Positions 1 through 8,738 of a stretch of DNA of 30,295 bases are shown piece by piece. This DNA comes from UBA8389 sp964472175 (GTDB taxonomy: Bacteria > Bacteroidota > Bacteroidia > Bacteroidales > UBA1402). Location of the stretch: assembly GCA_964472175.1 (NCBI GenBank), contig CAYYJF010000022.1:1-30295 (forward strand). Direction: 5' to 3'. Each line of letters starts with the position of its first letter. The first letter of the stretch is position 1. Below the pieces are notes generated by a model. It saw only the letters and a list, made by a program, of their open reading frames with translations. It was not told the origin of the DNA and made no database searches. The position numbers and the translations under genes were made by a program.

Positions 1-1
1 T

Positions 2-1645
2 ACTGAGGGCAATATAGTGATGGAAGAAAATGATTTAATCGCAAAAAGTCTGGTTGGTGGTGCCGGTGATGACTTAACTGGTGCTTATAAAGGTGGTTCT
101 AATTTGCATATATTTACTGTATTAATCCCTGAAGAAGCCGATTATTTGGCTCAGTGGTTTTATAAGCCCAATGGATGGATGTCAAACATTGTTGGTGGTT
201 TTAAAATCATAAGTATTCCATCTGAAGCTTACATCTACAAACAAATGGTTGCTAAGTCAGTAGATAAGGCAATTGAGGCAGTTGGTAAACTTGATTCATT
301 CATTTACGATGGTACCGCTAAGAACAACGTGCAAAGTATGATTCAGTATGGTCAGACTTACCATAGCTCCGCGCCATCAGATTGGGTGAAAACTTCAGCT
401 GATATTGATGCCGCTGTTGTTTTAATGAATACGCACAAAACAAACATTGACAATTACTATACTGCACTGAATAATTCAAAAACAACCGTAGTTAATAATG
501 TTGGAACTATTTATGCTCAGTCAGTCAATTATGACAAACTCGCAGCTTTCATTGTAAGCTATGACAGTTCTGTTATAAATGTCGATTCAGATCTGGATTT
601 AATTGCTGCAAAAGATTCTTTGACCTATTATTATAATAGAGTTCAAGGCGCTGTCAATTCAACTGCTCCTTTGAAATTTAGAATCAACAAGTCAGTGACT
701 TTGGCCGAATCTCTTCCAATTAGAATTCCTGCTGCAGAGTTGCAAGCCGCAAAAGCTGCTTATACGGATGATGATGCGATTGCAGAAGATCTGAAAGTTA
801 AATTGAAAGCTTATGTAGAAGCCAATATCGCTGATAATTCAATTACATTCTTAAAGGATACAGTTGGTATGAATTTGGATTCTACAGCCTCTGCAAATTT
901 AAAAGTGACAAATTATTTGGATATGACAGGCTTCATTAAGAACCCGAATTTCTACACCAAAGAAAAAGTTAATAAAAAATTGAATGATAACTTGTTCCCG
1001 GGATGGTCAACTGCTGTGTATAGACTTGATCCCGATATTACTCAAGCATTGGCTTCAGAAATCAATCCTGTTGTGAATTCTCATGTGGCATTTTTGCATC
1101 AAGGATCCGCAGTGGCCATGTGGCAGGAGGTAAGTGGTTTGCCCAATGGTGTTTATACTTTGGGTATGACAACGCGTATGCCGACCAATTACGTTGATTA
1201 TGTGGATGCTAATGGAAATAAATGGACTACTACTAGCATTGCCGACTCCATGGGTGTCTATGTTGCTACTACTGATACGACTTTGAAAACTTCGCTTAAA
1301 CCTGCAGGCTGGATTCCAGGATTCTCTGCATTGTCTTTGAATACTTACATCAATGACATCAAAGTAACCGATGGAAAGATCAAGATCGGTGTAAATTGTT
1401 ACATCGTTCCTGGTTTTGATCCAACAGTTTATTGGGGTAACCCAATCTTGCGCATGATGGGTAAAGATCCGAACTATACGTATGTAAATCCTGTGAAGAA
1501 TGTTCAAAATGCCGCTGCTGTGAAGGAAGTTCAATACTTCAACATTCAGGGTGCACGTTTGAGTGCTCCTGCCAAGGGCTTGAATATTATGAAAACCATT
1601 TATTCCAATGGTGCTTCTAAAGTTGAGAAAATCATGATTAAATAG
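2..1645 (+). CDS. Secreted protein with C-terminal sorting tail, 5' partial
   Basis: The reading frame is open to the window edge, so the true start lies upstream; the GTG/ATG near base 17 is probably internal. About 547 codons are visible. I do not recognise a catalytic family. The first half is helix-rich and polar, resembling the spacer or FIVAR-like helical repeats of Bacteroidota surface proteins. A region around bases 1080-1480 (motif AMWQEVSGLPNGVYTL) looks like a galactose-binding-type beta sandwich. The last ~40 residues (EVQYFNIQGARLSAPAKG, then a short strand ending KIMIK) match the Por/type IX secretion C-terminal sorting domain, so the protein is probably exported and surface-attached or released. 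It is followed by a terminator and then two glycoside hydrolases, which fits a carbohydrate-binding or adhesin role, but that is inference. Confidence 0.8.
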   Translation, partial: TEGNIVMEENDLIAKSLVGGAGDDLTGAYKGGSNLHIFTVLIPEEADYLAQWFYKPNGWMSNIVGGFKIISIPSEAYIYKQMVAKSVDKAIEAVGKLDSFIYDGTAKNNVQSMIQYGQTYHSSAPSDWVKTSADIDAAVVLMNTHKTNIDNYYTALNNSKTTVVNNVGTIYAQSVNYDKLAAFIVSYDSSVINVDSDLDLIAAKDSLTYYYNRVQGAVNSTAPLKFRINKSVTLAESLPIRIPAAELQAAKAAYTDDDAIAEDLKVKLKAYVEANIADNSITFLKDTVGMNLDSTASANLKVTNYLDMTGFIKNPNFYTKEKVNKKLNDNLFPGWSTAVYRLDPDITQALASEINPVVNSHVAFLHQGSAVAMWQEVSGLPNGVYTLGMTTRMPTNYVDYVDANGNKWTTTSIADSMGVYVATTDTTLKTSLKPAGWIPGFSALSLNTYINDIKVTDGKIKIGVNCYIVPGFDPTVYWGNPILRMMGKDPNYTYVNPVKNVQNAAAVKEVQYFNIQGARLSAPAKGLNIMKTIYSNGASKVEKIMIK

Positions 1646-1679
1646 TCATTTTATTATTTGACTCATAATCCCTACATTG

Positions 1680-1716
1680 CAGGTGTGAATTCATTCGAAT
1701 TCACACCTGTTTTTTT
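1680..1716 (+). terminator. Rho-independent terminator after the first gene
   Basis: A perfect 13-bp inverted repeat, CAGGTGTGAATTC at 1680-1692 and GAATTCACACCTG at 1697-1709, encloses the 4-base loop ATTC and is followed by seven T at 1710-1716. It starts 34 bp after the stop of the upstream gene and ends 16 bp before the start of the GH43 gene, so it separates the two transcription units. Confidence 0.93.
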
Positions 1717-1732
1717 ATATTTTATTCCAACC

Positions 1733-4302
1733 ATGAAACACCTATTGCTGATTGTTTGTCTGTGTTTGTGCTGTATATGTAAAGGACTGGCAGCCAATGA
1801 ACCCATCGTGATTGAAGCCGAATCCGGAATTCAGGGTAGTAGTTTGAATGCATCCAGTCTGGAAGGTGTGCAATATGTCTATCCCTTGGTGTCAGCAGGT
1901 GGTAANNNNNNNNNNNNNNNNNNNNNNNNNNNNNNNNNNNNNNNNNNNNNNNNNNNNNNNNNNNNNNNNNNNNNNNNNNNNNNNNNNNNNNNNNNNNNNN
2001 NNNNNTTTTTGTGGTAGAGTCGCCCAATATGACCAAAACATTTCAGGTGGCCTTTCGCGAAGATGGTTTCTTTTTAGATAAAATTGCCTTTGCCCGCGCT
2101 GAGTATCATTTCTCTGTCGGAAATCTGACAAGGAAAGAACCGGGCGAAGACCCTTCTTATTATTACGAAAATGAGGCCACTTATGTCAATCCGGTTTTAC
2201 CGGGAGATCAACCCGATCCTACTTTGTTCAAAGATGGCAACGATTTCTATGCTTCAGGTTCGAGTTTTCACAGAAATGCTTTTGGTGAGATCTGGCATTC
2301 CAAAGATTTAGTCCATTGGAAATTACTGACAAGAGTCATTCCCTCCAATTGGGTTTCATCGCTAAGCCCATCGGGTGGATTGTGGGGTGGAACATTAACG
2401 AAATTTTACGGTTCTTATTGGTATTATGTGGCCTCTGGTGGAAGTCAGTATTTTTCAAAAGCCTCTTCACCTGCAGGGCCCTGGTCCACACCTGTCAGGG
2501 TCAATACGACCTACGAAACCGGTGGCATAGGCTATGACAATTCTATTTTTGTGGATGACGACGGTACACCTTATATGCTTATTAAGCCCGGACAATTTGT
2601 CAATCGGATTCAACGCATCGGAGCAGACGGACACCTAACAGGTCCTGTGATCAACTTAGATTGGGTCAATACGGGCAAGAAATACAGTTGGGCAGAAGGC
2701 CCTGTCATGTGCAAACGCAATGGATGGTATTATTATTTTGTGGCCGGGAATGTGTCCGGTGGTCAGTATGTATTGCGTTCTCAGCGTTTGACCGGAGATT
2801 CTTTGAGCTGGCAGGCGATGGGCAACTTTTTTGAAAATGTATCTGATGCTGCTGTTTCATTCAGAAGCCCAAATCACATCACTCAACCCTTTATGCTAGC
2901 CGATAGTACTTGGTGGACCATCGCACATAGTTATGAATTTCTGGGCGACGATCGTTGGGATGCGAAAGGCAGGCAAGGTTTGTTGCATCAAATTGTTTGG
3001 GATTCAAACGGCAAACCCACAGGTAAAGCGCCAACATCAGTGCCTCAAATAAAACCTGCACTCACTTCCGATGGTACACCCTGGCGTTTGCCTCGCTCGG
3101 ATGCCTTCGATTCAGCCAAGTTGAAACAGGATTGGTATTTTCTGAATCTTTCAGCGACAAGTCGCTATACCTTATCTTCCTGGCCAGGATGGATAAAACT
3201 GACACCGGGTTCGGACAGTACCCATTTGCTGCAACGGGATGCAGGGCGTTATTATTCCATGACAACGAGGGTCGCCTTTGGCGCAACCTCAAACAATCAG
3301 GGGGCCGGTCTGTATATCACCAACGGCAATTTTTCAAAGTCTGTCAAATTGTTGTTGACCTACAATGGCGGGAAAGTCATTTCTTTTCAAGCCCTGGGGA
3401 CAAAAATCGAAGTTAAGAATACCATTGGCGATACGGTTTGGTTGAGAATTGATCGGAAAGAGCATGCGCTGTCTGCTTTTTACAGTGCAGATGGTATGAA
3501 CTGGCAATCCTTGGGCAATGCTGTGGATGTGAAAGGCCTGGATGAAGGACAAACCAGCTACAACTGGTGGATAGGCAACAGCCAGGGCTTTTTTGCCACA
3601 GGAGGAAACGTCCACTTTGATCGTTATTCCTACAGAGATGGTTTTGCTCAACTGTCTGTGGCCGGGAGAGACAATTATTACGGCATTGAAACCGTTTCGG
3701 CTTCTGTGGGTAAAGTGCTTTCCAATACTTCCTCATTTGGCGGTTGGTTTATGTTGGGTGGGGTTGATGTTGGTGATGCCAAAAGAAATCCGACCAAAAT
3801 TGAAGTGACTGCAGCTGCAACCCAAGGTGGTATTCTGGAAGTGTGGATGGATGGTCTGGGTGCCATGGGCACCAAATTGACAGAATTGGCCATTACGTCT
3901 ACAGGAAGCACAACCACTTACGCTCCCTTTAAGGCAGCTTTGTCTGCCTCCATTCAAGGACAACATGATTTATATTTTAAATTCAAGGGCAGTAAGAATG
4001 CTTTCTATGTTCAAAGTATACGTTTTTTAGCAGAGGAAACGGTTCCTTTGAATCATACCATGCTCCCAGAGCAAACATTTGGCTTGTATTCAAATCCATC
4101 TCCCAATGGTTTTTCGATTTTTTCCTCTAAACCCATGGTCAATGCCACCTATCAAATTTTTGATTTAAATGGGCAATTGCTGGAAAAGGGAGGCTTAAAA
4201 ACAGACCATCTGATAGGAACAAAACTCCCCAAGGGCGCATACAACATTCAGATTCTGATGCATTCAAAGAAATTTGTGCTGAAAGCATTCAAGTCAAATT
4301 AA
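1733..4302 (+). CDS. Multidomain GH43 glycosidase (xylosidase/arabinofuranosidase type), interrupted by an assembly gap
   Basis: The ATG at 1733 opens a signal peptide (MKHLLLIVCLCLCCICKGLA). The mature N-terminus has an IEAESG motif typical of the carbohydrate-binding modules attached to Bacteroidota xylanases; the end of this module (TKTFQVAFREDGFFLDKIAF) appears after the gap. The five-bladed GH43 propeller follows, with the expected acidic residues: Asp codon 2215-2217 in GDQPDPT, Asp codon 2536-2538 in GYDNSIFVDDDG, and Glu codon 2695-2697 in WAEGP. Next come a concanavalin-like GH43 C-terminal domain (about 3080-3640), a second CBM6-like sandwich (about 3650-4040) and a type IX sorting tail. 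The frame before the N-run differs from the frame after it across 100 N, so the gap length is arbitrary; by comparison with the family I expect roughly 70-110 residues missing. Likely role: extracellular removal of xylose or arabinose from hemicellulose. The GH3 gene follows 77 bp later. Confidence 0.88.
1906..2005. other. Assembly gap of 100 N inside the GH43 gene
   Basis: Exactly 100 N, the usual scaffolding placeholder. It falls in the N-terminal carbohydrate-binding module. The flanking halves are in different frames when 100 is used as the length, so the true length is not 100. Confidence 0.97.
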
Positions 4303-4379
4303 TCTTTTATTCATTTTTGCTATCTAATCAACTATTTCACACATATAAATTAGTTACTCAGATAAATATAAATCAACCC

Positions 4380-6953
4380 ATGTTTCGAATTCTGCTCTTT
4401 TTGATGGCCATCGCCATTTTTCCAAGTGTTTTTGCGCAACTTCCGTATCAGAATGACAAATTGAGTGCTGAAAACAGGGCATTGGATTTGCTCGACAGAC
4501 TGACATTGGAAGAGAAAGTAGCATTGATGCAACACAACTCTCCTGCCATTCCCCGTTTGGGAATCAAAGGATACAATTGGTGGAATGAAGCGCTGCATGG
4601 TGTGGGAAGAGCCGGTTTGGCCACAGTATTTCCCCAGGCCATAGGCATGGGAGCCGCATTTAATCCGGCATTGTTATTTCAAGTATTTACTGCTGTTTCT
4701 GATGAAGCACGTGCAAAATCGAGTTTGGCATCGCAAAGAGGCAGTTTAAGACAATACCAAGGTTTGACCTATTGGACACCAAATGTCAATATTTTCAGAG
4801 ATCCAAGATGGGGAAGGGGACAGGAAACTTACGGAGAAGATCCATATTTAACCGGTGTACTCGGTATGGAGGTCGTCAAAGGTTTACAGGGCCCGGAAGA
4901 TGCGGAATACGATAAGTTGCATGCTTGTGCCAAACATTTTGCTGTGCATTCAGGCCCTGAATGGAACCGGCATTCATTCAATGCTGAAAATATTGATCAA
5001 AGAGACTTGTGGGAAACCTATTTGCCTGCGTTTAAGGATTTGGTCACCAAAGCCAATGTTAAAGAGGTGATGTGTGCGTACAACCGTTATGAGGGTCAAC
5101 CCTGTTGTGGAAGCTACCGTTTATTGACACAAATTTTAAGAGATCAATGGCAGTTTAAAGGTTTGGTTGTGTCCGACTGTTGGGCTATTTCCGACTTTTA
5201 TCGTACAAATGCCCATGCCACCCATGAAAGTGTGGCCCATGCTTCGGCATCGGCTGTGTTGAACGGGACGGATGTGGAATGTGGCAGTGATTACCGGCAA
5301 TTGCCAGCAGCAGTTCGTGCTGGTTTGATTGATGAAAAGCAAATAGATACCTCTGTCAAGAGATTGTTGACAGCCAGATTTGAATTGGGTGAAATGAATG
5401 ACGAACCTGCATGGAATATACCCATGTCGGTCGTGAATAGTCCGAAGCATCAGGACCTGGCTTTACAAATGGCCAGACAGAGCATCGTTTTGTTACAGAA
5501 CAAAAACAAGATTTTACCACTCAAAAAAAACCTCACCATTGCAGTGATGGGACCCAATGCCAATGATTCTGTGATGCAATGGGGAAACTACAACGGAACC
5601 CCGGCGCATACAGTTACTTTGCTCGAAGCCTTGAAACAGCGCTATCCTGCTGCCAAACTGATGTATGAGTACGGATGTGACAGAACCAACGATCAGGCCA
5701 TATCCAGTTTGTTCTCCATGTGTGGTTTTGGTGGGAAAAATGGTTTTCAGGCAGATTATTGGAACAATACTTTTTCAGAAGGCGATCCCATTGCAACGGT
5801 TTTTGAACCTACATCCATCCGTTTGACCACGATGGGTGCTACTCCTTTTGCCGCAGGTGTAAACATCAACAATTTCTCTGCCAGATATCGAACGCAATTT
5901 AAACCAACCAAATCGGAAGATGTTGTTTTTCGATTTCAGGTTTCAGGACGGACATCCATGATGATCAATGGAGAAACCGTTGTTCGTAGTGTTTCAGGAA
6001 GTGGAACAGTAGATGCTTATACGTTGAAGACAGAACCGGGCAAAACCTATGACATCGATATTTCGTATACCAGCAGACAAGGTGATGCTGTTTTTAACTT
6101 TGATTTTGGTCCGTTGGTGCCCATGGATGTGACCCAGAGTGTGGAAAAAGTGAAGGATGCGGATGTGGTTATTTTTGCAGGTGGTATTGCTCCATCCCTG
6201 GAGGGTGAAGAAATGCGGGTAACTATTCCGGGTTTTAAAGGGGGAGACCGCACGGATATTGAGTTGCCTGCCATTCAAAGAAAGCTTTTAAACGCTTTGA
6301 AACTGGCTGGGAAGAAAATTGTTTTCGTCAATTATTCCGGATCTGCCATGGGTTTGCTTCCTGAAACGGCTTCCTGCGATGCCATCCTTCAGGCCTGGTA
6401 CCCAGGTCAAGCCGGAGGTACAGCCATTGCCGATGTTTTGCAAGGGGTGTACAATCCATCCGGAAAACTGCCCGTTACTTTTTACAGCAGTGTCCATCAA
6501 CTGCCCGATTTTGAATCGTATTCCATGAAAAACCGAACTTATCGATTTTTTGAAGGCAAGCCTTTGTATCCTTTTGGATATGGTTTGAGTTATGCCAAAT
6601 TCAAAATAGGGAAAGCCAGAATCGATAAAGCAAGCATCACAAAAGGAGAAACAATCACCCTATCAATTCCTATCAAAAATGGATCTTCTGTGAAAGGTGA
6701 AGAAGTGCTTCAGGTGTACTTGAAAAAAAATGGAGATGCAAATGGACCGATTAAAACTTTAAGAGCATTTAAAAAGGTTGAACTTTTGGCCGGTAAAAAG
6801 AAAGTGATTGACATCGTTTTGAATCCAGATCAACTGGAGTGGTTTGATACAGAGACCAATACTATGAAATATTCAAAAGGGATGTACGAAATTTTGTATG
6901 GAAATAGTTCTGCGTCGGAAGGGTTGAAAAGAAGGCTTGTTGAATTTAAGTAA
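4380..6953 (+). CDS. GH3 beta-xylosidase/beta-glucosidase with PA14 insert
   Basis: I chose the ATG at 4380 because it opens a signal peptide (MFRILLFLMAIAIFPSVFAQ); the frame runs further upstream only through non-coding-looking sequence. The 857-residue protein has the GH3 TIM barrel (about 30-340), with the KHFAVHSGPEWNRH substrate-site motif and nucleophile Asp266 in GLVVSDCWAI. The alpha/beta sandwich (about 365-740) is split by a PA14-type domain at roughly 453-578, and the motif EGEEMRVTIPGFKGGDRTDIELP region follows. A fibronectin-III-like C-terminal domain (about 740-857) completes the architecture common in Bacteroidota xylan beta-xylosidases. It should release non-reducing-end xylose or glucose from oligosaccharides in the periplasm; there is no sorting tail, unlike the GH43 upstream. 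Substrate is inferred from family and from the GH43 neighbour. Confidence 0.9.
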   Translation: MFRILLFLMAIAIFPSVFAQLPYQNDKLSAENRALDLLDRLTLEEKVALMQHNSPAIPRLGIKGYNWWNEALHGVGRAGLATVFPQAIGMGAAFNPALLFQVFTAVSDEARAKSSLASQRGSLRQYQGLTYWTPNVNIFRDPRWGRGQETYGEDPYLTGVLGMEVVKGLQGPEDAEYDKLHACAKHFAVHSGPEWNRHSFNAENIDQRDLWETYLPAFKDLVTKANVKEVMCAYNRYEGQPCCGSYRLLTQILRDQWQFKGLVVSDCWAISDFYRTNAHATHESVAHASASAVLNGTDVECGSDYRQLPAAVRAGLIDEKQIDTSVKRLLTARFELGEMNDEPAWNIPMSVVNSPKHQDLALQMARQSIVLLQNKNKILPLKKNLTIAVMGPNANDSVMQWGNYNGTPAHTVTLLEALKQRYPAAKLMYEYGCDRTNDQAISSLFSMCGFGGKNGFQADYWNNTFSEGDPIATVFEPTSIRLTTMGATPFAAGVNINNFSARYRTQFKPTKSEDVVFRFQVSGRTSMMINGETVVRSVSGSGTVDAYTLKTEPGKTYDIDISYTSRQGDAVFNFDFGPLVPMDVTQSVEKVKDADVVIFAGGIAPSLEGEEMRVTIPGFKGGDRTDIELPAIQRKLLNALKLAGKKIVFVNYSGSAMGLLPETASCDAILQAWYPGQAGGTAIADVLQGVYNPSGKLPVTFYSSVHQLPDFESYSMKNRTYRFFEGKPLYPFGYGLSYAKFKIGKARIDKASITKGETITLSIPIKNGSSVKGEEVLQVYLKKNGDANGPIKTLRAFKKVELLAGKKKVIDIVLNPDQLEWFDTETNTMKYSKGMYEILYGNSSASEGLKRRLVEFK

Positions 6954-6965
6954 TTATTGACATTG

Positions 6966-8738
6966 ATGGAGTTTACCATATATTCCTTTTTCTATTTACT
7001 AACATCTGTCGTTTCCATTACGCTTGCGTTTGTTTCCATTCAACGCAAAGCTGTGGTTGGTGCATGGGAGCTGTTTTATTTGTCTTTTTTTGTTGCGTTC
7101 AACACCTATTTTTGTTTCTTTGAATCGATGGCCGAAACCCTTTCAATGAAGGTGTTTTGGTCTTCCGTGGCTTATATTGGAGGTGCCGTCATTCCTGTTT
7201 TTTACCTCTTATTTATACTCCGTTTTACAAAGCTGATCAAATTTAAGAACATCAGTTTTGGATGGTTTCTGTTTGTTTTTCCATTGATTACCATTGTGAT
7301 GGCATTTACAAACAATGAACACCATTTACTTTGGAGTGGATTTTCAGAAATTGATGCGGATACAAACATCATGACCTATAAACACGGGTTCTGGTTTTGG
7401 ATAGGCTATACATTATATAGCTATCTGATATTGATGGTGGCCACCTATTTTCTGATCGAATTTTTATATAAAAACCGAAAAAAAAGAGCGTATCAACGAC
7501 AGGGGGTTATTGTGACAATTGGTGGTTTAATACCCTGGATATCAAGTGTTATGTATGTTTCTGGTGAAAGCCCGTTTCACGGATTGGATGTAGCACCCAT
7601 CAGTACCTTAATCAGCAGTTCCTTTTTTACCTACGCCATTTTGAGCAGCTCTTTGATCAATTTTATTCCTGTAGCAAGAGAGACCCTGGTTGAAACTTTG
7701 CCCATCGGTATCATGGCTTTAGATAATCGTAATCGCATTCAGGATATCAATGAGGTTGCAGGTGAATTTTTAGGAATAAATATGCATGATGTGCTTGGTG
7801 TTGATGTCAGAACAAAAATTGGATTGCCTGAGAAATTGATCCCTTCTTTGCTCTCACGAACAAGTCCGGTGCAAATTGAACACGAATTGAATGGCATCAA
7901 ACACCATTTCAAGATAATGAAGAATGATATAAAATCCGTGCCTGGGAGCCGTTTGATTACCATTCAGGACATTACGGATCCGATTAACAAGCAAATAGAA
8001 TTGGAAGTTGCTTTCGAAAGGGCAGAAGAGAGTGAGCGTTTAAAATCTGCTTTTTTAGCCAATATGAGTCATGAAATCAGGACACCCATGAATGGTATCA
8101 TGGGCTTTGTTTCGCTATTACAACGAGATGATATCACCAATCAGGAACGTGGACAATATCTGGAAATTATACGCAAAAATTGTGATCGGTTGTTAATCAC
8201 ATTGAACGACATCATCGATTTGTCAAAAATTGAAGCAAATGTCATGCCCCTGAATTATTCCGATTTGGATATGCATGATTTTTTGCAAACCATCTCCGAA
8301 TTGTTCACGCCTGAAGCAAAACTAAAGAATATCGACTTTTTTGTTTCCAATTCACTTCCCGGACCTTTGTGTTTGATTCGAACAGATAAAACCAAAATCT
8401 ACGCCATCCTTTCTAATTTGGTAAAAAATGCCATCAAATATACCCATGATGGCTATGTGAAGGTCACTTGTGAAATTTCTGACACCATGTTGTGTATCCA
8501 TGTTGAAGATACGGGCATTGGCATTCCTGAATCAAAAGTAAATCAGGTCTTTAAAAGTTTTGTGCAAGGAACTTCCGACAACAACAGAACACACGAGGGT
8601 TCTGGTTTGGGATTGGCTATTACCAAAGCTTATGTGGAAATGTTGCAGGGAACTTTAACGCTTAACAGTACTGAAAATGTGGGAAGTCAATTTTTGGTGA
8701 CCTTGCCGGTGAAAATATTGGATTTCTATTTGGATTGA
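6966..8738 (+). CDS. 7TM sensor histidine kinase with PAS domain
   Basis: Start ATG at 6966 is 12 bp after the GH3 stop; an in-frame TTG at 6957 is less likely. The 590-residue protein has seven hydrophobic segments in the first ~220 residues, matching the HisKA_7TM N-terminal sensor family, then a PAS domain (about 235-345, motif LVETLPIGIMALDNRNRI). The kinase core follows: phospho-acceptor His369 in ANMSHEIRTPMNG, N-box Asn488 in LVKNAIKY, G1 box DTGIGI and G2 box GSGLGLAI. There is no receiver domain and no partner regulator next to it. The tight spacing behind the GH3 gene suggests cotranscription, possibly sensing a product of hemicellulose breakdown or a membrane cue; this is inference. 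Its 3' end overlaps the convergent kinase by 13 bp. Confidence 0.92.
   Translation: MEFTIYSFFYLLTSVVSITLAFVSIQRKAVVGAWELFYLSFFVAFNTYFCFFESMAETLSMKVFWSSVAYIGGAVIPVFYLLFILRFTKLIKFKNISFGWFLFVFPLITIVMAFTNNEHHLLWSGFSEIDADTNIMTYKHGFWFWIGYTLYSYLILMVATYFLIEFLYKNRKKRAYQRQGVIVTIGGLIPWISSVMYVSGESPFHGLDVAPISTLISSSFFTYAILSSSLINFIPVARETLVETLPIGIMALDNRNRIQDINEVAGEFLGINMHDVLGVDVRTKIGLPEKLIPSLLSRTSPVQIEHELNGIKHHFKIMKNDIKSVPGSRLITIQDITDPINKQIELEVAFERAEESERLKSAFLANMSHEIRTPMNGIMGFVSLLQRDDITNQERGQYLEIIRKNCDRLLITLNDIIDLSKIEANVMPLNYSDLDMHDFLQTISELFTPEAKLKNIDFFVSNSLPGPLCLIRTDKTKIYAILSNLVKNAIKYTHDGYVKVTCEISDTMLCIHVEDTGIGIPESKVNQVFKSFVQGTSDNNRTHEGSGLGLAITKAYVEMLQGTLTLNSTENVGSQFLVTLPVKILDFYLD

Noticed and set aside
1055..1534. 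159-codon minus-strand ORF inside the first gene
   Set aside because: Antisense shadow of a well-supported coding region, with no family resemblance.
1..6953. Classical polysaccharide utilisation locus
   Set aside because: No SusC/SusD-like genes are visible; the cluster may continue upstream but cannot be called from this window.
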